DNA of 64,000 bases from Papilionanthe hookeriana x Papilionanthe teres (lineage: Eukaryota; Streptophyta; Magnoliopsida; Asparagales; Orchidaceae). The translations under genes and the position numbers were made by a program. This document shows positions 26,001-38,000 of this stretch, one piece after another (the first letter of the stretch is position 1; each line of letters starts with the position of its first letter). The stretch covers positions 4,030,001-4,094,000 of the forward strand of contig CM040425.1 in NCBI GenBank assembly GCA_022702705.1, in the 5' to 3' direction. The notes under the pieces are model-generated. The model was not told where the DNA came from and did no database searches. It saw nothing but the letters and a program-made list of their open reading frames with translations.

Positions 26001-29000
26001 GTCGATATGATAAAATGTGTTGTGAGGCGCTGACACATGTCATGTAAGCGCCCGACAATGAGAAAAGGGTTGTGGCACTGCTGGCATTGCAAGTGACACA
26101 TCCACCTTCATCATTGTCAACATCCAATCAGTCACCATCCACAAAACCGAAAAATTATTTTTAGGTTGCCATGCATCGTGCCTCGACATTGACATGTGAG
26201 CTGCGGCCCTGTCACATGGAAACATACCTTTATTTGATCAACAATCATGATCGATAGCATTGCAGCGCTAGATCTTGGTGCTACGACGCTATCGATCGAT
26301 ACCAAATGTTCAATCATTTGTTGCTGTGCTATAAGTTGGCGCCACAACCCTGGAATTAATCTTGAAAGGTTAACATCTCGGGTTCTCCTACGTCGCGACG
26401 CTTAACATTGGCATTGCAAACCTAGAGTGTTGGTTTTGCAGCACTGGATAGGTCCGTTGTGTCTCTTGAATTAAATCCCAAGAGACCCAACTCTCGGTTT
26501 CCTCATGATGCTGCGCTATAAAGCGAAGTCGCAAGCTCGAGTGGTGCCTAGGCTCTAGGCTTTGGCGTCACGGTGCTAGGCCAAACTTTAGCATTTTTCA
26601 TTTCATTTGAAAATGTTTAATAACATTCACAAATTATTTATAAGAGCTCAATCATTCTGGTTGCTTATTGTTGTGCCCCAATACCAAATAATTTTCATTA
26701 AAATAACAAATGGTTTGTAAACGAGTTTGCCAAAAAGAAGACAACCCTTAATCAGAGAAATATATAAATAGTGAAATACATATAACAAAGCAATGAGAAA
26801 TAGGTAGCGTAATACTCTACTCCCATGTCATCCTCATTGTCATAATAATCGCCATTGCCTGCCATGCAGCTCGGTTCAGCCTCATGGTATAATATGTTGG
26901 AGGGAGATCGGGGCGGCTAGATAAGTCCTCGCCAAATATTGCCATAGATTTGGGCTTGCCAGGAAAATTATTGGTTTTGTTGCTGCTCATTGTGCCCTAG
27001 GTGAGAACCTAGGGAGTATGCTCTTCGATTGAATGAGGCAACATCGCCTCGTAGCTCCCGAAGTTGCTCGGCTGCAGAGGGAGCACAAGCAGGAGAGGTA
27101 GGAGGGGAAAAGGGAGCTAACTTGTCAGGCCCCCTTATAAGAGTTGATGCTATCGACAGTGATATAATGCTTGAGGCCGAACTCCCATTTTTCTAGACGC
27201 ACCTTCTCCTTGACGCTGAGAGTGTATTTAAATACCAGATGACCGATTCTGACGGTCGTACCACCTTGGGGCAAACTCCAGGGAGTTATGAATGATACGG
27301 TTGCCATCGAATGTATATTTCTTCTGGTTCACATAGTTTAATGCAGCAGGATCTCGAGTAACCTTGCTCACAGGGGAGCTTGATAACAGTCTAACAGAAA
27401 TAAAGGAATGCTAAGCTTTCCGTTCGCAGTTAATATCCTTGGTGGGGATGTTTTGAATTTTCCCCTCTCGCTCTTTCTAACGAATGTCGGAGTTGTGCAG
27501 TGTTAAATAGTGAATGACCTCATTGAAATCGAGTCCTTCCAGGAATTTAGTGTAGCGATCAACAACGTACTCTTCCAGCTCGTATATGTTGTTGTTCACC
27601 ACTCTATCAAAAAATACCATCTTTTCCTTGACATAGACACTGTTGTTCGTGTGTTATTTAGCATTTGTTATGAGCTCACCAACTACTAAAACCATGGCAG
27701 TGCCGAGTTCGACTATGAAGGATTCCTAACTCTAGCTGATAATAATGGCCCCTATGGAACCACCAGGTTTGGCAAACCCACACTCTGGAATCAATTTGCG
27801 AGAGGTGAGAAAAGCTTGATACCTTTGCTACACTGCAGTGCTGACGAATCATCGGGGTATCATATTCACCGGACATCTAGTGCCTTCCTTTCAATTCTCT
27901 TGGAACCATCACTCCTTCGATCTTCTATGAGAAGGAAGGCAGTGAAGTAGAAGGGGGTCTAGGGAATTTGGCTTAGGGAATAGACAAAAACATGTTCACA
28001 ACTAATCCCTATTTATAAATGTTATGGCACCGTGGTGCTGACTATCCAGGTCAAACTACATAAGCCAATGGTCTGATTATTGCCAGTTACAAAATGGTCA
28101 TGCGAGCATTTTAATACACCACCATGGTACCTTGTCCTAGCACCGTGGTGCCTTGTACCAGCACCACGGTGCTAGGGAAAGACTAGTCAAATGCAATACT
28201 CATTTATGTTGTACTTGACATGCTGGCACGAGTGGTTTGGCGCCGTAGTGCTAATCCAAAATGTAAATGCCTCTTGCGTCTAGGCACGAGTAGTGGCGCC
28301 TTGACGCCAATAGAGCTCCTTTTAGCTTTGTTGTACCACTCTTCAGCGTTGCGGTGCCAGACCCTTGTCAGGTCGAGGCATTGTCTAGAAGGTTGAACGA
28401 AGAGTCTCTAAGCATTGTAAGAGCTATTGGCATAAAAAGTGAGCTAAATATGATGCTAACACTTTCGTGAGAGAATACGAGTGGGGTGACAGAGATTATG
28501 AGCAGAATGAGATAGATGAGTGTGCTTTGTGCAAACCTATAGGAGAGGGTTTTGATCAATGGCTATTAGGGGCTATCATTTTGGTCGTACTAGTAGAACT
28601 GGATTGTTTAAAATGAGGTGGAGAGTGAAGATTGTGAATGAGTTCTTGTAGAAGACAGAGATGTAGAGTGCCATCCAAGTTTCAAAAAGAAGGGTAGTTA
28701 TGGGAATTGTTGAGAGGTGTTGGCCAAAGAGGAAACGAGAGGGACACAGATGATTGTGGATTTTAGTACTGGTTAAAATTTTTTAAATATAAGATTTAAT
28801 ATGTATAAATTTAAGTTATATATAAAATTTAATTTATATGATTGAACTTTTGTCATAATCAAAATTGATCTTAAATTACCTCAAGCTTGACAATAACAAA
28901 GATTTCTGTTTACACATTATATGTTAAAAAATGCCCGCGCAGATGTCGATGGGGTTTGACGGTAGCGAAGACCAGCCAACCATCCACAAACAACCGAACA

Positions 29001-32000
29001 CTTGTCCACCACACAGCCAACCGTCTGATAACAAATTTTGCTGGCTAATAAGCTCCCGAACAATAAGCTCCGACAGTCAAAAGACCAGAATGCTCTATAC
29101 TATCCCTTTAAAGCAAGGTGACATAATTTTATCTTTTTTCATATTATCTATAAATAAGAGGAATCTTTTCATGTTTTTGAGTATCTTTTTTTAGATTCTC
29201 CTCTATGTAAACCTCATTCGATTAAGCAAAAGTAGCCAAAGAGCCCAGGAATACCTCATTTTGGTACGTCAAGGCCAAGTCCTCATGCACACTCTCTGCA
29301 CTCTTTCCCACTCTTTCTGTTCTCCTTCATAGTTCCTAATGCTTTATCGCTTGGGTATGATTCATGTATATTCTGGATTCAACATCCTTGAAGGTGTAAT
29401 GAACGTCTGCTACCAACAAGAAGAGAAACACATTGATATACCTAAAATATATAATATTTTTATGCACATTTTTATACTTATTTTTGATGATATCGCACTT
29501 TAATAGAAGGTATTTGTGTGTTTTTCTTTTAGTTACATTTAAATGAACTAAATATGTCAAAATGAGTGAAAAATGATCAAATTTGGAGCAAAAATGAAGG
29601 TTTTAAAATGAACTGAGGCGCCTAAGTGCCCGATCTAATGCCTAAGCGCCAACAGACAGAGAAGGCCGCGTCTAAGCGCCAAATACCCTGCGCTTAAGCG
29701 CCGGGTAGTTACTTTGCAATTTCAAAGAATTTTTGGCTAATTTTGAAGAGACATCCTTTGGTACAAACATGGATAACTGATCAAGGGCGCCAAAAGACAT
29801 TTAAATTTCACTTAAAATGATGCATCTCTTGGGTAGATTCATTGAATATGGATACATTTTGAAGAGACACCAAGACTTTTTATGAGAAAGTTTAAAAGAA
29901 AGGACTTGAAGGAGAGAAGAGAGTTACTTTAGGGAGAGAAAAATTAGAGTCATTAGAGGTTGTAGACAGTAGTTAAAGTAAGAAGTTGTAGGATTCTTAC
30001 TAACGGTTTCTTCACACTTTTCTCATTCATAGTGAAAGAGAGGTGAGTAGGGATTCCTAAGTAAAAATCCATTGTTGTTGAGAGATTTAAACCCTCTTGG
30101 ATTGGGGGACTAGTCCAAGAGAGTCTTGTAAGAGAAACAAAGAAATTCAAAGGAACTTCAAGAGTTTGGTTGAAAGGAACTTGAGATAAGTTTTTTCTTT
30201 GTACTTCATTTGGTTTTAATTGAGTTTTGTGTTTTCTACATGATTTCTATTTTTAAAACTACTTGTTGTGTTTTCTCCATGAATTCTGAGTAGTCTTCTT
30301 TATCTTTTTCCTTAAAATGAAAACTAATTAAGTGTTGGATGAAAGTTGTGGAAGTATTTATTTTTAATGTTGGACGAAGTTATGTTGATTTAATCCTTGC
30401 ACTTCATTTACTTCTTTATTCTGGCTAATCGTATGTTAACATTTCATTGTGAACACGTAAGATTCTAAGAGTGATTGCCTTAATTAACAATGTGGTGAAA
30501 TCACATGAGATTATATTGATGAGAAAGTAATTAATATAATCGTGTAAATAAATTGGAAAATATACTTGACTAGTGTAAAATTGTATGACTTTAGGCGTAC
30601 GTAACTAAAACCCCTAATTTGGTTTATTGTTTTAGATTTCGATACGAGATGTTAGCCCTAAGTGGAGGAAATAAAGGAACTCCTGAGAGCTAGAGCTAAT
30701 ATCTCCCTACCTAACCCGTTTTCAGAACTATTAAAACTTTAAACTAGTCAATGTTCTTTATAGCATCTCTAATAACGGTAAAGAATAAAATTGCTCATAT
30801 TTGACACAACACATTTTGAATACTTTCACAACAGAACTCCTATACTTATTATTCATTCATGACGAAGAAAAATATATTTTCATCTATACTTCTTTAATCT
30901 TACAAAAATCTCGTTATAGTTAGTAAATTGTTTACTTTATTTCACAATTTAAGAAAATACAAAAAAAAGAAAGAATCGCTTTTTCAAATTTTCTATTATC
31001 CAAAACTGTTTTAAATGTCTTTTTCTAAGTAGAATTTGTGATCTATAAACTTTTTTATCTTCTAAATTTCCAAAATTTTTCCTATGGGGTCGATATTTCG
31101 GAGCTTAATCAAAAAGTCTTATATTACTTGATAATGATACGTATATTTGCGTAGAATCCCTAAATTTAAATATCATCATCAGATTCTTCTTTATATCGAA
31201 TCAAGTTTTTTAGCATCATCAGAAAGAAGGAAATTTTATATAAAAAATATAAGTATAATCTGTTTACCACAAGTATAAATATACTAGTATTCGTCTGGTA
31301 GTAAAACATTGAGATCAAGTTTTTGGCGCCATTGCCTGTACCAAATCGAATTTTCTTTGGAATTGAATTTAAAAGAAAAAAATAAAAAGAATTTTTAGAA
31401 AAACAAAATTTTTATTTTTAGAAAATATTATTTAAACTTTATTTGTTTATGTGTGTTTTATTTTTACTTTTATTGTTGTATTGTAATAGTTTATACGAAG
31501 TTTAGATTCTGAATAATTTGTGCCCTACGATTTTGAATTAGAACGAACTATTAGAAAAATTAAAAAAACTTAAAATACAGAAAAAATTCAAAAATTTCAA
31601 GAAATGACAAACCAAATTGTTGAAATTTATTATGAATTAAGATCTTTAAGAGATTATGCAAACTCTACAGTGGATGGACTTCATTGTAGTATTCAAAATC
31701 TTGTTATAGTTGCTAATTCATTTGAATTTAAACCTGCTATTATCCAAATGGTATCTAATAATTAGTTTGGGAGAGCACCAACTGAAGATCCAAATTTACA
31801 TCTGGTCAATTTTCTAACATTGTGTGTTACATTTAAATATGATGGTGTTTCTGATGATGCTATTAGGCTTAGGCTTTTTCCATTCACTTAAGGATAATGT
31901 TAAGATATTGTTTGATTCTTTAGCACATGAATCTATCAGAACTTGAGGTGATTTAACACATAAATTCCTTGCTAAATGTTTTTCACTAAAAAAATTGCGA

Positions 32001-35000
32001 AGCTTAGAAATGATATTACAACTTATTGTCATTTTGAAAGAGAATTTATTTATGAAGATTGAGAACGATTTAAAGAACTCCTAAGAAAGTGTCCACACTA
32101 TGCTGTGCCAGATTGGTTAATTATTCAAACTTTTTGTAATGGATTAGCTGGATCTCGTAGATCTATTATGAATGTCACTGCTGGTGGTTCATTGATGTCT
32201 AAACCATTTCTTGAAGCTTATGCTTTAATTGAAGAAATGACTACTAATAATTTTCAACGCCATCTGAAATGGTGCATCCTAAAAATGTAGCCAATATTCA
32301 TGATCCTGAAGCTTTTGCCATGTTAGCAAATCAAGTTGCTACAATTTCAAAGAAGATAGAACAATTTGGAATGAATTTTTCTTAATCTATTCCAATGATT
32401 GAAGAAAATTCATTAGGCCAAATGATATATTCTCATGCATCAATTGAGATGTTAAATGCTATAAATAATAAGTCAAATAACCCATATTCGAACTACTATA
32501 ACCCAAGTTGGAAAAATCATCATAAGTTTAACTGGAATAATAATTCGGGTGGTACTAATCAGCAATGAGGAAGCAACCAAATAAACCCATCGGGAAACTG
32601 AAACAACCAAGGTAATAGTAATTATAAATCTACTTATCCTCCAGGTTTTAATAATAATCCACAATTTAAGGATAAAAAGTCAGTTTCATGATAAGTGTGT
32701 TACAAATGAGAAATCAGCTTATAAAGTCAATGAGCCGCTATAAAAAATATCGTGAATCAAGTTCGGAATTCATTAAGTAATAGAACCCAAGAACACTTCT
32801 AGTAATACGTAAGTAAATCCAAAAGCACCGTAATAAAGAAGCAAGCAAAGGTTGTTCAACTTAGAAGTGGAAGAAAATTGGAAGCCAGAGTTCACAAAAA
32901 TATTGAAGTGGAGAAATAAGAAATTGAAAAACCTAAAGAAGCGCTCCAGAAAGTTTTGAGACATATTTCTCCACTTAAGATTGTTTAGAAAAACCTTCAC
33001 CACCTTCATTTTCTCAAAGACCTCGTCAACAAAAGTTGGATAAACAATTTTTAATAATTCTGAAAATCTTTAAAAAACTTACAATTAATATTCTTTTTGT
33101 TTAAGTTTTAGAATAAATGTCAAATTATGTGAAGTTTATGAAGGACATTCTCAACGTAGAAAATGAAGTTCAAGATAATGAGACAGCTAGCACTTATTTG
33201 AGAGTGTTATGTATATAATTCGAAAAAATTCCTGAAAAACTTAAAAGATCCTGGAAGCTTCACAGTTCCATGTGCAATTGGAGACAAATTTCTTGGAAAA
33301 GCTTTACGTTATTTGGGTGCAAACATTAATTTTATGTCATTATCTATATTTAAAAGACCGGGATTAGGAGAAATATTTCCTACAACTGTAACCTTGCAAT
33401 TAACAGATCGTTCTATAACATATCCTAAGAGAGTTGTATAAGATGTTAGTGGATCGATGGGCTCGACGGTAGCGAAGACCAGCCGGCCATCCACAATCAA
33501 CCGAACAGCTGTCCACCACACAACCAACCGTCTGATGACCAATTTTGCTGGCTAATAAGCTCCCGAACAATAAGCTCCGACAGTTAAAAGACCAGAATGC
33601 CCTATACTATCCCTTTAAAGCAAAGCGACATAATTTTATCTTTTTTCACATTATCTATAAATAAGAGGAATCTTTTCATGTTTTTCAGTATCTTTGTTTA
33701 GATTCTCATCTATGTAAACCTCATTCGATTAAGTAAAAGTAGCCAAAGAGCCCAGGAATACCTCATTTTGGCTGTCAGGGCCAAGTCCTCATGCACACTC
33801 TCTGCACTCTTTCCCACTCTTTCTGTTCTCCTTCATAGTTCCTAATGCTTTATCGCTTGGGTATGATTCATGTATATTCTGGATTCAACATCCTTAAATG
33901 TGCAATGAACGTCCGCCACCAATGTTAGAGAGTAAACACACCGATATACCTAAAATATATAATATTTTATGCACATTTTTATACTTATTTTCGATGATAT
34001 CGCTACTTTAACTGAGCGTATTTGTGTGTTTTTCTTTCAGGTACATTTAAATGAACTAAATATGTCAAAATGAGTGAAAAATGATCAAATTTGGAGCAAA
34101 AATGAAAGTTTTAAAATGAACTGGGGAGCCTAAGCGTCCAGATCTGATGCCTAAGCGCCAACAGACAGAGAAGGCCGCGTCTAAGCGCCAGATACCCTGC
34201 GCTTAAGCGCCGGGTAGTTACTTTGCAATTTCAAAGAATTTTTGGCTAATTTTGAAGAGACATCCTTTGATACAAACACGGATAATCGATCAAGCGGCGC
34301 CAAAAGACATTCAAATTTCACTTAAATGATGCATCTCTTGGGTAGATTCATCGAATACTGACACATTTTCAAGAGACACCAAGCACTTTTTACGAGAAAG
34401 CTTTAAAAGAAAGGATCTGAAGGAGAGAAGAGAGTTACTTTAGTGGAGAGAAAAATTAGTCAGTTAGAGGTTGCAGTACGTAGATTAAAGTAAGAAGCTG
34501 TAGGATTCTTACTAATCGGCTTCTTCACACTTTTCTCATTCCTAATGAAAGAGAGGCGAGTAGGATTCCTAAGTAAAATTCATCGTTGTTGATAGATTTA
34601 AACCTCTTTGGTTGCTTGGACTAGTTCAAGAGAAGTCTCAGAAGAGAAACCAAGAAACTCAAAGTTTAACTTCGCAGTTTAGTCGAAATGAACTCGAGAT
34701 AAGTTTTTCTTCGTACTTCATTCTGCTTTTAATCGAGTTTTGTGTTTTCTACATGATTTCTATTTTTAAAACTACTTGTCAGTGTTTTCTCCACGAATTC
34801 CGAGTAGTTCTTCTTTATCTTTTTCCTTAAAACGAAAACTAATTAAGTCATTTAATGAAAGCAGTAAGATTTATTTTTAATGTTGATCGAAGTCATGTTG
34901 ATTTAATCATCGCACTTTATTTACTTCTTTATTTAGCCAATTAAGATGTTAACATTGTTGTTACGGAATACGTAACATTCTGAAGAGATTGCCTTAATTA

Positions 35001-38000
35001 ACAATAGGTAGAAATTACAATGAAATTATATTGGATGAAAGTAATTAATATAATCTGTAAATAAATTGGAAAATATACTTTGATGCAGCGTAAAATTAGT
35101 AGACTTTAGTAAGCACGACTAAAACCCTTAATTTGCTTATTGTTTTAGATTTTGATGCGAGATGTTAAATCCCTAGTGGCAGGAAATAAGTAAACTCCCT
35201 AGAAGCGAGAGCTATTATCTCCCCTACCTAACCTTTTTTCGTAATTATTAAAACTTTAAACTACCAACGTTTTTTATAAGATCTCTAATAACTAGTAAAG
35301 ATTAAAATCGCTCCTGATTCGACACAAAGACATTTCAATACTTTACAACGTAATTCCTATACTTATTATTCATTCATGACGAAGAAAAATATATTTTCAT
35401 CTTTACTTATTTAATCTTACAAAAATCTCGTTATAGTTAGTAAATTGTTTACTTTATTTCACAATTGAAGAAAATACAAAAAAAAGAAAGAATCGCATTT
35501 TCAAATTTTCTATTATCCAAAACTGTTTTAAGTGTCTTTTTCTAAATAGAATTTGTGATATATAAACCTTTTTATATTCTAAATTTTCAAAATTTTTTTC
35601 TATGGGATCGATATTTCGGAGCTTAATCAGAAAGTCTTATATTACTTGATAATGATACGTATACTTGCGTAGAATTCCTAAATTTAAATATCACCGTTGT
35701 ATTCTTCTTTATACCGTAATCAAGTTTTTAGCACTATCAGAAAAGCAATAAATTTTATATCAAAAATATAAGTATAACTGCATTACTACAAGTATAAATA
35801 TACTAGTATTCGTCCTAGTAAGAAACATCGAGCTCAAGTTTTTGGCGCAGCTGTCATTTCATCTAAATCGAATTTTCTTTGGATTCGAATTTAAAAGAAA
35901 AAAATAAAAAGAATTTTTAGAAAAACAAAATTTTTATTTTTAGAAAATATTATTTAAACTTTATTTGTTTATGTGTGTTTTATTTTTACTTTTATTTTTG
36001 TATTGTAATAGTTTATACGAAGTTTAGATTTTGAATAATTTGTGTCCTACGATTTTGAATTAGAACGAACTATTATAAAAATTAAAAAAACTTAAAATAC
36101 AGAAAAATTCAAAAATTTCAAGAAATGTCAAATCAAATTGTTGAAATTCATTATGAATTAAGATCTTTAAGAGATTATACAAACCCTATAGTGGATGAAC
36201 TTCATGGTAGTATTTAAAATCTTGTTATAGCTGCTAATTCATTTGAACTTAAACCTGCTATTATCCAAATGGTATCTAATAACTAGTTTGGGAGAGCACC
36301 AACTGAAGATCCAAATTTACATCTGACCAATTTTCTAACATTTTGTGTTACATTTAAATATGACATTGCTTTCGATGATGCGTTATTAAGCTAGGCTTTT
36401 TCCATTCTCACTTAGTGATAAGGTTAAGATATTGTTTGATTCTTTAGCACATGAATCTATCAGAACTTCAGGTGATTTAACATATAAATTCCTTGCTAAA
36501 TGTTTTTCACTAACAAAAATTGCGAAGCTTATAAATGATATTACAACTTATTGTCAGTTTGAAAGAGAATTTATTTATGAAGATTGAGAACGATTTAAAT
36601 AACTACTAAGAAAGTGTCCACACTATGCTGTGCCAGATTAGTTAATTATTCAAACTTTTTGTAATGGATTAGCTGGGTCTCTTAGATCTATTATGAATGT
36701 CGCTCTTGGTGGTTCATTGATGTCTAAACCATTTCTTGAAGCTTATGCTCTAATTGAAGAAATGACCACTAATAATTTTCAATGGCCTTCTGAAAGGGTA
36801 CATCCTAAAAAGTAGCCAATATTCATGATCCTGAAGCTTTTGCCATGTTAGCAAATCAAGTTGCTACAATTTCAAAGAAGATAAAACAATTTGGAATGAA
36901 TTTTTCTTAATCAATTCCAATGATTGAAGAAAATTCATTAGGCCAATGATATATTCTCAAGCATCAATTGAGATGTTAAATGCTATAAATAAGTCAAATA
37001 ACCCATATTCGAACTACTATAACCCAAGTTAGAAAAATCATCATAAGTTTAACTGGAATAATAATTCGGGTGGTACTAATCAGCAATGAGAAAGCAACCA
37101 AGTAAACCCATCGGGAAACTGGAACAACCAAGGTAATAGTAATTATAAATCTACTTATCCTCCAGGTTTTAATAATAATCCACAATTTAAGGATAAAAAG
37201 TTGTCTATAGAGGAAGTGGTGTTACAAATGATATATCAGTTATAAAGTCAATGAGCTGCTATAAAAAATATTGAGAATCAGTTGGGAATTCATTAAGTAA
37301 TAGAACCCAAGGAACACTTCTTAGTAATACAGAAGTAAATCCAAAAGACCAGAATAAAGAGCAAGTAAAGGTTGTTCAACTTAGAAGTGGAAGAAAATTG
37401 GAAGACAAAGTTCACAAAAAGATTGAAGTGGAGAAATAAGAAATTGAAAAACCTAAAGAAGCGCTCCAGAAGGTTTGAGAGACATATTTCTCCACTTAAG
37501 ATTGTTTAGAAAAACCTTCACCACCTTCATTTTCTCAAAAGACATCGTCAACAAAAGTTGGATAAACAATTTTCAAAATTTCTGATAATCTTTAAAAAAC
37601 TTACAATTAATATTCATTTTGCTTAAGTTTTAGAACAAATGTCAAATTATGTGAAGTTTATGAAGGACATTCTCAACAGAAAAATGAAGTTTGAAGATAA
37701 TGAGACAGTTGCACTTATTTAAGAGTGTTGTGCTATAATTCAGAAAAAAATTTCTGAAAAACTTAAAGATCCTGGAAGTTTCACAGTTCCATGTGCAATT
37801 GGAGACAAATTTCTTGGAAAAGCTTTACGTTATTTGGGTGCAAACATTAATTTTATGTCATTATCTATATTTAAAAGACCGGGATTAGTAGAAATATTTT
37901 CTACAACTGTAACCTTGCAATTAACAGATCGTTCTATAACATATCCTAAGAGAGTTGTATAAGATGTTAGTGGATCGATGGGGTTTGACGGTAGCGAAGA

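Larger units (their letters stand above)
28944..33447 (+). mobile_element. Tandem unit 1: leader, LTR, gag and truncated protease
   Basis: This 4.5-kb segment is repeated directly at 33452-37972. It consists of a 490-base leader (28944-29433), an Athila-like LTR (29434-31317), a primer-binding site, a gag pseudogene and the first third of a protease, cut off after the YPKRVV region. The leader contains CTATAAATA at 29149-29157 and is unlike the LTR. The same junction between protease and leader occurs at both unit ends, so the whole segment was duplicated as a block. Confidence 0.8.
33452..37972 (+). mobile_element. Tandem unit 2: leader, LTR, gag and truncated protease
   Basis: A direct repeat of unit 1 with the same order: leader 33452-33941, LTR 33942-35836, gag from 36125, protease to about 37970. 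In gag I estimate about 94 percent identity by eye over a 200-base sample. Part of the LTR, about 34450-35340, differs by many more single-base indels than the flanks do. Confidence 0.8.
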
